A DNA stretch of 64,000 nucleotides from Lysobacterales bacterium (GCA_016718605.1 JADKCY010000002.1:1426001-1490000), one strand, 5' to 3'. Positions 9,401 to 16,764 are shown, counted from the first letter of the stretch. The notes: generated by a model not told the origin, from the sequence alone. Numbers and translations: made by a program.

Positions 9401-10063
9401 ACTGGACAGCGCGGCAATGCTGTTCTGTGTCGAGTTGATACCGGGGTGGCTATAGACCTGCACGGTAATCTCGACCTGGCCAGATCCCGGACCCTTGCCC
9501 GACTTGCCATACGGCGCGGCCAGATCGTCATTCAACTTGTAGAACGGGTGATAGTCGCCTGCGTACTGCAGCGCGGCCTTGGCCTTCGCCTGCGAGTCAA
9601 GCTTGGCGCGGCCAGCGGCGTCGGTCCACACCAAATAGCCGTTGGTGGGCAGGTAGTGAACCGGGGTCACGCCGTCCGCTTTCAGCTGATCCAACCATGC
9701 TTGCTGGATCGGACCGGCGAACTGCACCAGATGCAGCGACGAACCCTCGCCGTCGCGCTTTGCGCGCAGCACGGTGGGAACAGTCGGCTCACCGACCTGG
9801 GTGTCGAATGGCGCACGATTCATGTGCAGCATGTTGTCTTGCTGAAGCGGCGCAGTTCCGGCGCGGGTGACCTTCAGCAAGGCGCCCTCGTGGCTGCGAA
9901 CCATGGTATAGGTGTCGTACTCTGCCACCACAGAAGCCTCACGCAGCTTCTGGATACTCTCCGCAATCGGATTCAGCCGTGGGCCATCGACGCTGCTGGC
10001 AGCACCAGCGGAAAACACAGTCAACGCGCAGCCGACAAGGGCCGCCAAGTTCGGTTTGCTCAC
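6431..10063 (-). CDS. large secreted subtilisin-like (S8) serine peptidase
   Basis: 1210 residues starting at GTG 10063, preceded by GGGGAG at good spacing. A signal peptide ends near AGAASS. The S8 catalytic residues are visible: Asp 313 in VTDDGVD, His 357 in GGHGHINT, oxyanion Asn 484 in FSAGNSG and Ser 593 in GTSHSTPAVSG. The first 290 residues are a long prodomain-like region. After the catalytic domain comes a jelly-roll-like domain (about 700-800), an Ig-like region, a fibronectin-like segment near 905-1000 and a MAM-like/laminin-like C-terminal domain with GWYVDDLRIQSC. The protein ends LIFRHGFEG, a variant of the F-x-x-G-F-E signature seen in other secreted proteins here. It is likely an extracellular protease; the substrate is unknown. 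Confidence 0.93.
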   Translation of the reverse strand: MSKPNLAALVGCALTVFSAGAASSVDGPRLNPIAESIQKLREASVVAEYDTYTMVRSHEGALLKVTRAGTAPLQQDNMLHMNRAPFDTQVGEPTVPTVLRAKRDGEGSSLHLVQFAGPIQQAWLDQLKADGVTPVHYLPTNGYLVWTDAAGRAKLDSQAKAKAALQYAGDYHPFYKLNDDLAAPYGKSGKGPGSGQVEITVQVYSHPGINSTQNSIAALSSQQTQNWYDILNYRNARFIVNESDVAAIAALPDVVWVGRYVQRELNDEVQNQILAGQLTGDGSAPTGIGYLSWLISRGFSNIPADYPIVDVTDDGVDDMDNTPQDATLWVNGTTSNISRMLQNTACVPNATEAVGGHGHINTNIVGGYDVRANSEVVGARFPITDVASGMGYQRGLGINPFARFAGTRIFTGGGSYDVTNCGGNDVGVIKRNQDNGAAISTNSWGAAVGGAYDDSSQAYDAGSRDSDTTEAGNQQMFFVFSAGNSGAGANTIGTPGTGKNVLTVGASENWRPTDENGNWTDGCGVGPTGADDAMDTIDFSSRGPTDDSRTKPEITAPGTHITGTQAPTGQGGGTCDDARPAGNATYAASSGTSHSTPAVSGVASLVYYWLRNTPQDNLLFDGGGTTLTAPSPAGLKAYLLAHPTPLNGVDNGGNLPTQTQGYGMPNMDLLFDSTPKFMVDQTVTFDNSGGANYQWIGAVADNAKPVRVVLTWTDAPGPLSGNAYINNLDLEVDVDGTTYKGNVFNVHNSVTGGTADTRNNYEAVFLPPGTNGAITVRVIPTNIAGDGVPGSGDATDQDFALVVSNGLEEPTFTVNAEPESQQICTQDSSAASYSVAVGSILGFSTPVNLSFTGTPGGATAALASTTVTPGSNTTLDFSNLNVAAAGTYSINVSGTDGVDTRNDAVSLKLTTADAGAVSLTEPADGVIGFATGGAFGWSPGSQADEYLLEVATDAGFSNVIRSALVTATNASFVGNELPSNSVLYWRVTATNICGSTTSVVRSFTTEALPGDCPLGTDVVEIALDNLETGATGWTHSGTGDTWALSTVRNHSPANSFKGIDSATVSDQRLVTPSYTLPTGDTGYSLTYWSFHAFEGTGTSCWDGGLLEVSTDGGTNWTQVPAGSLLTDPYDGTISTSWSNPLGGLSAWCRSQDWTRAVVDLNAYAGQNVQFRFRLGSDSSIGTEGWYVDDLRIQSCRVANTNLIFRHGFEG

Positions 10064-10445
10064 AGAAACTCCCCAGTTTCACTCAATGGATGGGATTCAC
10101 ACACGACGAAGAGTGATCGAAATCCTTTTCGGCACCCGACATGCCAAACCCGCGCGATCGCTGCGGATGACATTCCGATAGTAAGTCCAACCGGGTCGGT
10201 TCGTCATCCAACGAATTTGCACGCAACAGCCTGCATCCGCGACGACGACTGCATTGCGTTGACCAAACACCGCCCGCGAATGCCGAGTGGCCTGCGGCCC
10301 GGCACTGGAAAGAGAATCACCGAGTGCTAAGCCCTGCGCACGCTGCGGTCAGTGACGGGGTGCGGCGCATGAAACTGCCACCCAGTCCCGCGACATGCGC
10401 ATTGGCGATCAGGCACGCACCGCTGCGCGCGGCTAATCTCTCGCC
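10064..10445. other. gene-free stretch upstream of the S8 peptidase and the AraC pseudogene
   Basis: This divergent intergenic region should hold the promoters of both flanking genes. I see no convincing open frame, strong hairpin or repeat in it. Confidence 0.5.
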
Positions 10446-11334
10446 ATGCCACCGTCGCCACACGCCACACGCCTGCTGCGCCGCTTCCAGCCTGTGCTCG
10501 ACTTCATCGAAGCGCACCTGGATAGCGCGCTGGACCTCACCGCGTTAGCCGCGTTGGCGGCCTATTCCCCCGCGCATTTCCAGCGTCAGTTTGCGGCACT
10601 TTATGGACTTCCCATCGGGCGCTATCAGCAGTGGCGGAGGCTGCATCGGGGCCGCACAGATGCTGGCCTACCGGCAAGACACGGTGACCGACATCGCCCT
10701 GCAGGCAGGCTACGCATCACCCGAAGCCTTCGCCCACGCCTTTCAACGCGTCATGGGGTGCTCGCCTAGTGCATTCCGTGCGCAGCCGGATTGGCAGAGC
10801 TGGGAACACATTCTTGCGTCCACACAGGAGCGATTGCCGATGACCGATTTTTTGGCAAGCCTGAAGATCGTCGATGAACCCGCCATCGAGGTGTTGGCGA
10901 TGACGCATCGTGGCGACCCGCGTGAGCTTGGCGAGACCGTGCGCCGCTTCATCGCCTGGCGTCGCCAGTACGGACTGCACCCTGCGCGCTATCGCACGTT
11001 CAATGTGTTTCACACACCGCCGGACGTGGCCGCCAACGACTTCCGAATCGACCTTTGTGTCGAAGCACCCCAGCGCAGCGACATCGACCGCGAGAATGTC
11101 TTCCGAACCCATTTGCCAAGTGGCCGCGCGGCGGTCATCACCGCCACGGGTTCCGACACCCGTATCCGCGCGGCCTTCGACTGGCTGTATCGCGATTGGC
11201 TGCCCACGAGCGGCGACGAACCCACCGATCATCCCCCCTGGCTTGAGCGCATCGACCTTGCCTTGGACATCCCGGAATCGCAGCGCCAATGGCGTGCGGT
11301 GGTACCGCTGACGGCGGCTCGCCGCACACCCTAG
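10446..11334 (+). pseudogene. AraC-family regulator with GyrI-like effector domain, frameshifted
   Basis: The N-terminal half of the HTH domain (FIEAHLDSALDLTALAALA ... AHFQRQF) lies in one frame from 10446. The second half (QMLAYRQDTVTDIALQAGYA ... FQRVMGCSPSAFRAQ) is in the next frame. Removing one G from the run GGGG at 10648-10651 restores WRRLHRAAQMLAYRQ and a 295-residue protein: AraC HTH at about 1-110, then a GyrI-like small-molecule-binding domain (DFLASLKIVDEPAIEVLAMT and on to the end). Such proteins usually sense drugs or metabolites. Because the rest of the gene is intact, a sequencing error in the homopolymer, phase variation and true decay are all possible. Confidence 0.8.
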
Positions 11335-11553
11335 AACACAGTGCTCATCTTGGGCGCGCGCCATGGGACAACACGCAGCCCCGCACCAACGTCAGCAGCG
11401 CGAATTGGTGCCATCCCAGCCCGACGCAATCCAGTGAATGGACCTGACTTGGCGAGAGCGGATTGCGAACTGGCGTGATAGCGATGTACGCCATCAGCGA
11501 CGATCCTCTGGGCAGACGGTGGTGTCGAATACGGCGGGGCGGTGGTCTGGCGT

Positions 11554-11739
11554 GCGCGGAATCTGGCTTACCATCGCGAGCAGACGGTGAACCACAGCGG
11601 TTTCGGTAGTCTGGGTTTCGGTAGTCTGGGTTTGAGTTTTCCCGGCCATTATCTGGATGCGGAGAGCGGCATGGCCGACAACTGGCATCGCGTGTACGAC
11701 CCGAGCAGCGGGCGGTATACGCAGAGCGATCCGATTGGG
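11554..11739 (+). repeat. long direct repeat, copy 1 (RHS core)
   Basis: Nearly identical to 14019-14189 apart from the 15-bp tandem duplication and a few substitutions. It covers the last conserved RHS core from ARNLAYHRE to SDPIG. The two copies diverge immediately after GATCCGATTGGG, the point where the C-terminal tips begin. Confidence 0.97.
11601..11630 (+). repeat. 15-bp in-frame tandem duplication in RHS tip 1
   Basis: TTTCGGTAGTCTGGG occurs twice in a row (11601-11615 and 11616-11630) and adds five residues (FGSLG repeated). The second RHS tip at 14052 has a single copy. Confidence 0.98.
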
Positions 11740-12209
11740 TTGGCGGGTGGAGTGAATACGTTTGCTTATGTGGGTGGGAATCCGATCGCATACGTTGATC
11801 CGACTGGACTCGGCAAGATTGGCTTTTGTATCAGGGCGGCAAAGGGAGCTTGGGAGGCAGTAACCAAGAGCCAAGCGCGGCGAGCACTGGCCAATGGGAA
11901 GGACGTCACAGTCCATGGGACTGGGAGCAGTCAACAGGCACGACAACTAGCTCGCGAGCAATACGGAGACAATGCTGTGCGCCACGATGGTCATGAACTT
12001 TCGGATGGAAGTACGGGTATGCCGCACTGGCAACATAAGAATGGCGGGCGGTCTCATGTCTTCTATGGTGCTCTCTCTTCTCTAACATTTGTCGGTTCAT
12101 TCGGGGACCATTGGACAATGCAGGGGATCTATTTCTTTAATCCTATTTCAGATATTAAGGATTTAGTTGATTTGGTGGATGAGTTTGGGAGTGATTCATG
12201 TGGTTGCGA

Positions 12210-12518
12210 ATGATGTGGCACAGGAACACAAGTTGGTTCAAGTGTTTTGTTGCTGGGCGCAATTTCTCCGGAGTCTTGGTTGGCGATTCGAATCCTGTTG
12301 GGTTCTATACAACGTGTTTTGTGCGGGCCAGATCGAAGGAGTTGGCTGAAGTGGCAGCCATAGGTCTTGTCAGGGCGGACAAGCGACTTGAGCTTCCAAG
12401 CGGTTGCTTGCCCTTGCCAAACGAGAGCATTATCGTTGAGGAAATTATCGAGGTGAATACCGACGCTGTCCCTCGTCATGCGGAGGGTTTTGTTTGGTAC
12501 GACATGGAAACAAATTGA
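12210..12518 (+). CDS. candidate immunity protein for RHS tip 1
   Basis: About 102 residues. The ATG at 12210 overlaps the stop of the RHS tip (ATGA), the arrangement expected for a toxin-end and immunity pair. The sequence has a two-part alpha/beta look: WFKCFVAGRNFSGVLVG, GFYTTCFVRARSKELAEVAA, then IIVEEIIEV and a final GFVWYDME. I recall small proteins with the same order (GFYTTR-x-V-x-A, then a VEEI-x-E-V near the end) next to RHS ends, but cannot name the family safely. Other ATG codons at 12198 and 12213 are in frame. The immunity role is inferred from position and size. Confidence 0.6.
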   Translation: MMWHRNTSWFKCFVAGRNFSGVLVGDSNPVGFYTTCFVRARSKELAEVAAIGLVRADKRLELPSGCLPLPNESIIVEEIIEVNTDAVPRHAEGFVWYDMETN

Positions 12519-12550
12519 GGGTTTCGCGGGAAACGGGCCGAGTGCGACAA

Positions 12551-12965
12551 GTGAAAATGCGCATGACGCGGATTGTTTTGGTATTCTTGGGCGTTTTCTG
12601 GGCTGTGCAGAAAGCGCTTCCCTTGCTGTTTCGACAGGGTGAGTTTCGAGGGATTGGTTGGACTGAATCGCTGGATTGGTTGACTAGTTTTAACTCAGGC
12701 ATCGTGAGCGTCTTGGTTGGTGCTTTTGTCCTCATGTTCTGTGTGTGGCCTCTGCGAACGTATTCGCTTTTTGTGACGATTCCAGTGGCTGCTGGACATT
12801 CTATTTTTTGCAGGGATAGTGGTATTTCCATACGATCTGTTGTAGATGGGGCTGATTTCGAGTGGATTGAATGCGCTGGTAGTCCTGCTTTGGATCTGTT
12901 TGTTTATTGCCCCTTGGCTGATCAATGTGATTCGACGCAGGAATGACGCTATGCTGCCGAGCTGA
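12551..12965 (+). pseudogene. decayed membrane protein ORF in the RHS island
   Basis: From the GTG/ATG at 12551-12563 one frame encodes MTRIVLVFLGVFWAVQKALP and a second helix around GIVSVLVGAFVLMFCVWPL. After about 12775 that frame loses hydrophobicity, while another frame continues naturally as QWLLDILFFAGIVVFPYDLL, a stop at 12843, then MGLISSGLNALVVLLWICLF and a basic end INVIRRRND. The simplest reading is one four-helix membrane protein broken by a frameshift and a stop. Base composition is clearly AT-richer than in the flanking chromosome. Family unknown. Confidence 0.45.
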
Positions 12966-13095
12966 TTCCGTTCTGTGTGTTGTTCTGTGGAGGGCGGGAT
13001 GTCGGTTCTTGATGTCGAAAGACAGTCGGCACATTCTGATTTCGACGGGTTTTCCATCCTCAATGTATTTAAGGATGCAGGTTTAAGGAGTGAAC

Positions 13096-13470
13096 TTGAG
13101 TCTCGGAGTCTGGTGGCGGTTGAAGGTATGTTTTGTTGCGGCAGGCGGGAATTTCCTGTCCTTTGCTCTTCCTGTCTTGCAGGATGACGTCTTTTTTTGG
13201 TTGCTAGCGCTTTGGATGGTGCTGTTCCTTGTGACTTCCATTCTTGTCTTGTGGAAGGTCCCAGCGGTAACGGATTTCGAGGAGCTGGAGAACCAGTACC
13301 GGTTTTCCATGAGATGGATCAAGATTTTGACTTACGGAGCTATGGCGGCAATGGTCATATTGGCATTTCTTGGATTTTTTCACCGCCAGATGAGTCCGTT
13401 TGTGATCGCGGGATTCGTTTTCTCGTTCATGCCAGCATATGTCTTGAAGTTCTCATTTCGCGAGCCGTAG
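13096..13470 (+). CDS. small membrane protein of unknown function in the RHS island
   Basis: About 124 residues with four hydrophobic segments (FLSFALPVLQ, FFWLLALWMVLFLVTSILVL, IKILTYGAMAAMVILAFLGF, FVIAGFVFSFMPAYVL). AAGGAG at 13085-13090 points to the TTG at 13096 as start; an earlier GTG at 13090 would leave no spacing. The DNA is lower in GC than the chromosome average and the gene sits between two RHS tips, so it is probably part of a transferred cassette. No homology is recognised, and it could be an accessory or immunity-type membrane protein. Confidence 0.5.
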   Translation: MSLGVWWRLKVCFVAAGGNFLSFALPVLQDDVFFWLLALWMVLFLVTSILVLWKVPAVTDFEELENQYRFSMRWIKILTYGAMAAMVILAFLGFFHRQMSPFVIAGFVFSFMPAYVLKFSFREP

Positions 13471-13894
13471 CGGTTCCAATCTTCTTGATTGGTGCGATGT
13501 ATCAGCTTTTCGCTGTCGAGCATCTTTTGGCGACGAGACTGCCCCGCGTCAGGTGAAAACAAGCTAGAAACTTGTGCTCGTCGCCATATGATCGGATATT
13601 TCTTCGGTCGACTGCCAAATTGCGCTAATCGGACGAGTTCTTCTATTTGAATTGCGCTTTTGGGGCATCCTTTGGAATTGTGAGGCGTTTTTTCTTTTCT
13701 CATCGGTTATCGGTTTTCATTGTATTCGCACGTAGGGATCGAATTTGACTGGATGGCATTGGGCTAGGGAGGCGCGGGAAGGCTACCTTGGTCGCTATCG
13801 CGTAGTCGGACCTGCGGTCGTTGCAGAACTTCGAGCCAAGGGCGAGAGCAAGCAGTCATTTGCGCGGGTTTCGTACGTGACTCCGCGCTTGTTG
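13471..13894. other. AT-richer stretch without a recognised gene
   Basis: No start codon and frame gives a convincing protein. One frame around 13750-13905 reads without stops (ending RLLPIP) and may be the tail of a lost gene, but I cannot identify it. Confidence 0.4.
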
Positions 13895-14019
13895 CCCATC
13901 CCATGACAATCCTCGCCCCAGCTGCCACGCTTGCCACCTGAGTCATCGTTCTCTCGGGAGTGCGGCATGGGTCTGTTGCAGGGGGTTAGGGTGCTGGATC
14001 TGTCGCGGGTGTTGGCGGG
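13895..14019 (+). repeat. 125-bp direct repeat copy A: leader and 5' end of a CaiB-type gene
   Basis: About 94% identical, by eye, to 15522-15646. It contains the untranslated lead TGAGTCATCGTTCTCTCGGG, the ATG at 13967 and the first 17 codons (MGLLQGVRVLDLSRVLA). At GGCGGG it jumps straight into RHS core sequence (copy 2 of the long repeat). Confidence 0.95.
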
Positions 14020-14189
14020 CGCGGAATCTGGCTTACCATCGCGAGCAGACGGTGAACCACAGCGGTTTCGGTAGTCTGGGTTTGAGTTTTCCCGGTCAAT
14101 ATCTGGATGCGGAGAGCGGCATGGCCGACAACTGGCATCGCGTGTACGACCCGAGTAGCGGGCGATATACGCAGAGCGATCCGATTGGG
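14019..14189 (+). repeat. long direct repeat, copy 2 (RHS core)
   Basis: Matches 11554-11739 without the 15-bp tandem duplication. It begins exactly where the CaiB-leader repeat A ends, so the junction is a recombination point. Confidence 0.97.
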
Positions 14190-14711
14190 ATGCGCGGCGG
14201 CATTAATCTCTACGCGTATGTTGGGGGGAATCCGATCAGCTACGTCGATCCACTCGGATTAGAGGGTATTGGGCCATGGACTTATGCGCCTGGCGCGCAG
14301 CGTGATGCCTACAACGCCGCGAAGAATGGAAATATCACCCTAAACTTCCAAGCAGGTGTGGGCGGTTCCGTTGGTTACTTCATGGTTGGAGTCGGAGGCG
14401 AAGGAGGAATTGCTTTCGATACAAACGGAACGATGTGCGTGTATGCAAAAGGCTGCGGTGCAACACCTATTGCTGGGGGATTCATTGGTGGTGCATCTGT
14501 ACAGGGCGGTGCTTCCTGCGGCGTGGGCAAGCTGGGAAGTGGAAAAGAGAAGTCCGTGCAAGCTCAAATTGGCGCAATGGCAGGCGGTGGTTTGAAAGGC
14601 ACTGTCGAGGCCAGTGGATCGGGAGCAAGCATCGGAGTGAATGGTGGCCTTGGCTGGCAGGTTTCTGGTGGCTTGCAGATGTGCCAGACGCAGTATTGGT
14701 GCACCAAATGA
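14052..14711 (+). pseudogene. displaced RHS tip 2: RHS core fragment plus glycine-rich C-terminal end
   Basis: The open frame starts at GTG 14052 within the RHS core (HSGFGSLGLSFPGQYLDAES ... SDPIGMRGGIN ... ISYVDPLGLEG) and then changes to a unique end of about 145 residues. This end is very rich in glycine and small residues (GVGGSVGYFMVGVGGEGG, GGFIGGASVQGG, SGSGASIGVNGGLGWQVSGG), with four to five cysteines and a CQTQYWCTK terminus. Similar glycine-rich ends follow RHS cores elsewhere, but their activity is not established. The upstream frame (NLAYHRE) continues into the CaiB repeat, so there is no native start: it is an orphan tip. Confidence 0.85.
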
Positions 14712-14935
14712 GGAGCATTCGCCCAATAGACGGCAGGCTAAAGAGAGACGCAGCAATATTTTTGTTGTCGCTCTTGGCTCTGTTCGGATTATTTTTCGCG
14801 AAGTACTTCGATGCTTTTAGTGCGCCTTTTGCAGTTATTTTCGTTGTCTGGTTGATCTGTGTGGCGGCGACGATAGATTTTTGTCGCCATGCATGGCTGG
14901 AGTATGTAAAGCCACACTTCTTTGATCGAAAGTAG
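14708..14935 (+). CDS. two-helix membrane protein, possible partner of RHS tip 2
   Basis: 75 residues; the ATG overlaps the TGA of the RHS tip (ATGA at 14708-14711). A basic start (MRSIRPIDGRLKRD) is followed by two hydrophobic helices (AAIFLLSLLALFGLFFA and APFAVIFVVWLICVAATI) and a basic, aromatic end. The coupling is what one expects for an immunity gene, and a membrane location would suit a tip acting at the membrane, but both points are inference. Confidence 0.6.
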   Translation: MRSIRPIDGRLKRDAAIFLLSLLALFGLFFAKYFDAFSAPFAVIFVVWLICVAATIDFCRHAWLEYVKPHFFDRK

Positions 14936-14954
14936 AAAGGAAATAGCACTCCCC

Positions 14955-14984
14955 GAAGCCCTGCTCGCGCAGGGCTTCTTCTTT
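14955..14984 (+). terminator. rho-independent terminator after RHS tip 2 cassette
   Basis: A perfect 9-bp stem, GAAGCCCTG / CAGGGCTTC, with a six-base loop is followed by TTCTTT. It closes the tip-2 cassette. Confidence 0.88.
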
Positions 14985-15070
14985 AGCAGGCTGTTGAAAT
15001 TCACCCAACCGTCCACCCTGGCGGAGCAGCGTGAGAAAATGGCCTCATCGCCCGACGAGCAGTAACGCCC

Positions 15071-15443
15071 ATGCGTGGAGCCGACATCACCCAAGCCAAA
15101 CTGTTCAGTCGCCGTACGCCGGAACAGCGCATCCTGAAGAGCTACCCGCTGCGCGAATTTCGCGTGCCCATGGATGCGATTCTGGCGCGCAAGGATGTGG
15201 AGCTCGATGCCCTGTGCGCGCCGATGGGGCTCCTTTATTCCTCACGAACGCCCCTACGAGCCAGTATGATCTAGGTTCCCGGTCCGCTCCGAGCGGCGAC
15301 TGGTCACCTACATCGACTGCACCCTGCAGGACCGCTGGTTTGTTGGCCTGGGCATGGACGAAGCGGTATTGAACCACTTCACCTTCAGCGCCAACCGGGA
15401 TCGCCTCCTCAACGAGATGTTCGCGCGCTCGTTCTTCGCCTAG
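15071..15443 (+). pseudogene. truncated IS transposase (IS5/IS1182-like), N-terminal part only
   Basis: The start MRGADITQAKLFSRRTPEQR is the usual beginning of a DDE transposase of this group. After VELDALCAPMG (about 15228) the match moves to another frame (GSFIPHERPYEPV), meets a TGA at 15267-15269, and goes on as SRFPVRSERRLVTYID, RWFVGLGMDEAVLNHFTFSA and NRDRLLNEMFARSFFA before a TAG at 15441. The catalytic DDE part is missing, and no terminal inverted repeats were found. It is a dead remnant and shows past mobile-element activity in the island. Confidence 0.8.
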
Positions 15444-15521
15444 TTTCTTGGCTGGCCGAATGGTTAGACATGAATTTTCTCAGCGGCGTTGGCAGCAGCC
15501 AGGCAAATCTGTCTCGCTCGC

Positions 15522-15646
15522 CCCATCCCATGACAATCCCCGCCCCAGATGCCACGCTTGCTGCCTGAGTCATCGTTCTCTCGGGAGTGCGGCATGGGTC
15601 TGTTGCATGGGGTTCGGGTGCTGGATCTGTCGCGGGTGTTGGCGGG
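15522..15646 (+). repeat. 125-bp direct repeat copy B: leader and 5' end of a CaiB-type gene
   Basis: This is the partner of 13895-14019, of the same length. Here the coding sequence continues beyond the repeat for about 25 more codons, so copy B is the less truncated version. Confidence 0.95.
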
Positions 15647-15720
15647 TCCGTGGGCGAGTCAGTTGCTGGCGGATCTGGGTGCGGCGGTGATCAAGATCGA
15701 GCGTCCGGGTGCGAGCGAGT
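15594..15720 (+). pseudogene. 5' fragment of a CaiB/BaiF-type CoA-transferase gene
   Basis: The ATG at 15594 starts MGLLHGVRVLDLSRVLAG and goes on PWASQLLADLGAAVIKIERP, the typical N-terminus of class III CoA-transferases. After ERPGASE (about 15719) the similarity stops and the frame runs into unrelated sequence. Only about 42 of some 400 residues remain, so the enzyme is lost. The complete gene may sit elsewhere in the genome; a rearrangement boundary is at about 15720. Confidence 0.85.
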
Positions 15721-15947
15721 TTTTCTGTCCGCGGTCCGTGTCCGTTGGGTCTGCCGTTTGCTTGGCTGACCGACTCCGTTACTGGCGGTAACAACGGCGT
15801 CAGCAATTCGCTGACATGCGCCGATGGCGGACCGCGACAGACTGCGGCACGGCGAGCACCGAGCTGCGGCCAGCCAGCGGGCTTAGGGTTCGACGCTGAC
15901 TGCCGCAGACATCCCTTTGTCATCCGCTTCAACCGGGAAGATCAACC

Positions 15948-16640
15948 ATGCGCGTTCACATTCAATCCACGGCCATTTCGTTGCTGGCGATGCTGAGCCT
16001 GAGCGGCTGTGAACAGGCGACCACACCCAGCACGCCCGCGCAAACTGCGGCAGCCGTTGCCAATCCTGCCAGTGCCGCGTGGCCGACCAGTCTGCCTGTG
16101 TTCGGTGAGGGATTTCCCAACCCAGGCGATCCCTGCCGACGCATCGGTGAAAGCCCGCAAACCGTGAATTTTCTCGACGATAGCGCATCACTGGTCGGCT
16201 GCCTGTCTACCGATGACGCCGCCAAGTTGGGTGGAACGGTCGTCGCGACCCTCGATAGCGTGACACTCGTCTCGGTGCCCAATGTGGCGGCAGTACCCGG
16301 CGACGGCGACAGTCAGGGCGATGCCACCGTGGCAGGCACGCCATACCACGCGACGGCACAGATCCGCTGCGCCGGGTATCTGGGATCTGCCGAGGGACTC
16401 TGCGATGCGGGCGTGGTGCGCGGCACAGAAACGGGGACCTATATCGACGTCACGCTGAGCGATGGCCGCCGACGCACGATCTTTTTCACTGCGGATGGCA
16501 GCTTTCTGTCCTTCTCCACTGCCGAAGCCGATGGCACCGCCGCCATGGAGATCACTTCGCGCCGCGAAGGCGACACCACCATTGCTACCCTCGGCAGCGA
16601 ACGCTACGACATACCTGACGTATTTGTGCGGGGGGATTGA
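15948..16640 (+). CDS. putative lipoprotein of unknown function
   Basis: 230 residues. The signal peptide MRVHIQSTAISLLAMLSL is followed by a lipobox LSGC, so Cys 21 would be lipidated; Glu-Gln follow it. A low-complexity Ala/Thr/Pro linker leads into a domain with several cysteines (PGDPCRRIGE, VGCLSTDD, QIRCAGY, GLCDAG) that may form disulfides. A C-terminal beta-rich part has DVTLSDGRRRTIFFTADGSF, resembling the small beta domain found in other envelope lipoproteins. No function can be assigned. It lies just outside the RHS island, followed by a regulator on the same strand. Confidence 0.75.
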   Translation: MRVHIQSTAISLLAMLSLSGCEQATTPSTPAQTAAAVANPASAAWPTSLPVFGEGFPNPGDPCRRIGESPQTVNFLDDSASLVGCLSTDDAAKLGGTVVATLDSVTLVSVPNVAAVPGDGDSQGDATVAGTPYHATAQIRCAGYLGSAEGLCDAGVVRGTETGTYIDVTLSDGRRRTIFFTADGSFLSFSTAEADGTAAMEITSRREGDTTIATLGSERYDIPDVFVRGD

Positions 16641-16764
16641 GTCGACGCCACAAGAGGCACTGCTCGCGCGCGACAGAGCCTTGGGGAGTGCGACCATCTG
16701 GCCGCCAAGGCGAGGTCTGTATGGGACGGTCGACGATTTCACTGAATCGCGATGCGCGTCGATC

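Larger units (their letters stand above)
11487..12213 (+). pseudogene. displaced RHS tip 1: RHS core fragment plus unique C-terminal end
   Basis: This holds only the last part of an RHS protein. The core begins near TACGCCATC at 11487 (YAISDDPLG, matching the usual RHS Y-x-x-x-D-x-L-G), shifts frame, and continues from about 11530 as AVVWRARNLAYHRE, then HYLDAESGMADNWHRVYDP, SGRYTQSDPIGLAGGVN and NPIAYVDPTGLG. After the conserved DPxGL the sequence becomes unique: about 130 residues with TVHGTG, AREQYGDNAVRHDGHELSD, MPHWQHKNGGRSHVFYG and a Cys-rich end CGCE. By RHS logic this is the variable toxin end; its activity is not recognised. There is no promoter-proximal RHS gene, so this is a silent or orphan tip. 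Confidence 0.85.

Noticed and set aside
8885..10330. 481-codon plus-strand open frame
   Set aside because: It lies opposite the S8 peptidase, whose motifs are complete, and its translation has no domain character; it is a high-GC shadow frame.
12975..13187. Open frame MSVLDVERQSAHSD... in the RHS island
   Set aside because: It overlaps the better membrane ORF at 13096, and its end (FCCGRREFPVLCSSC) looks like a shadow; kept out for lack of support.
13733..13905. Stop-free frame ending RLLPIP upstream of the CaiB repeat
   Set aside because: No start and no recognisable family; mentioned only as a possible gene tail.
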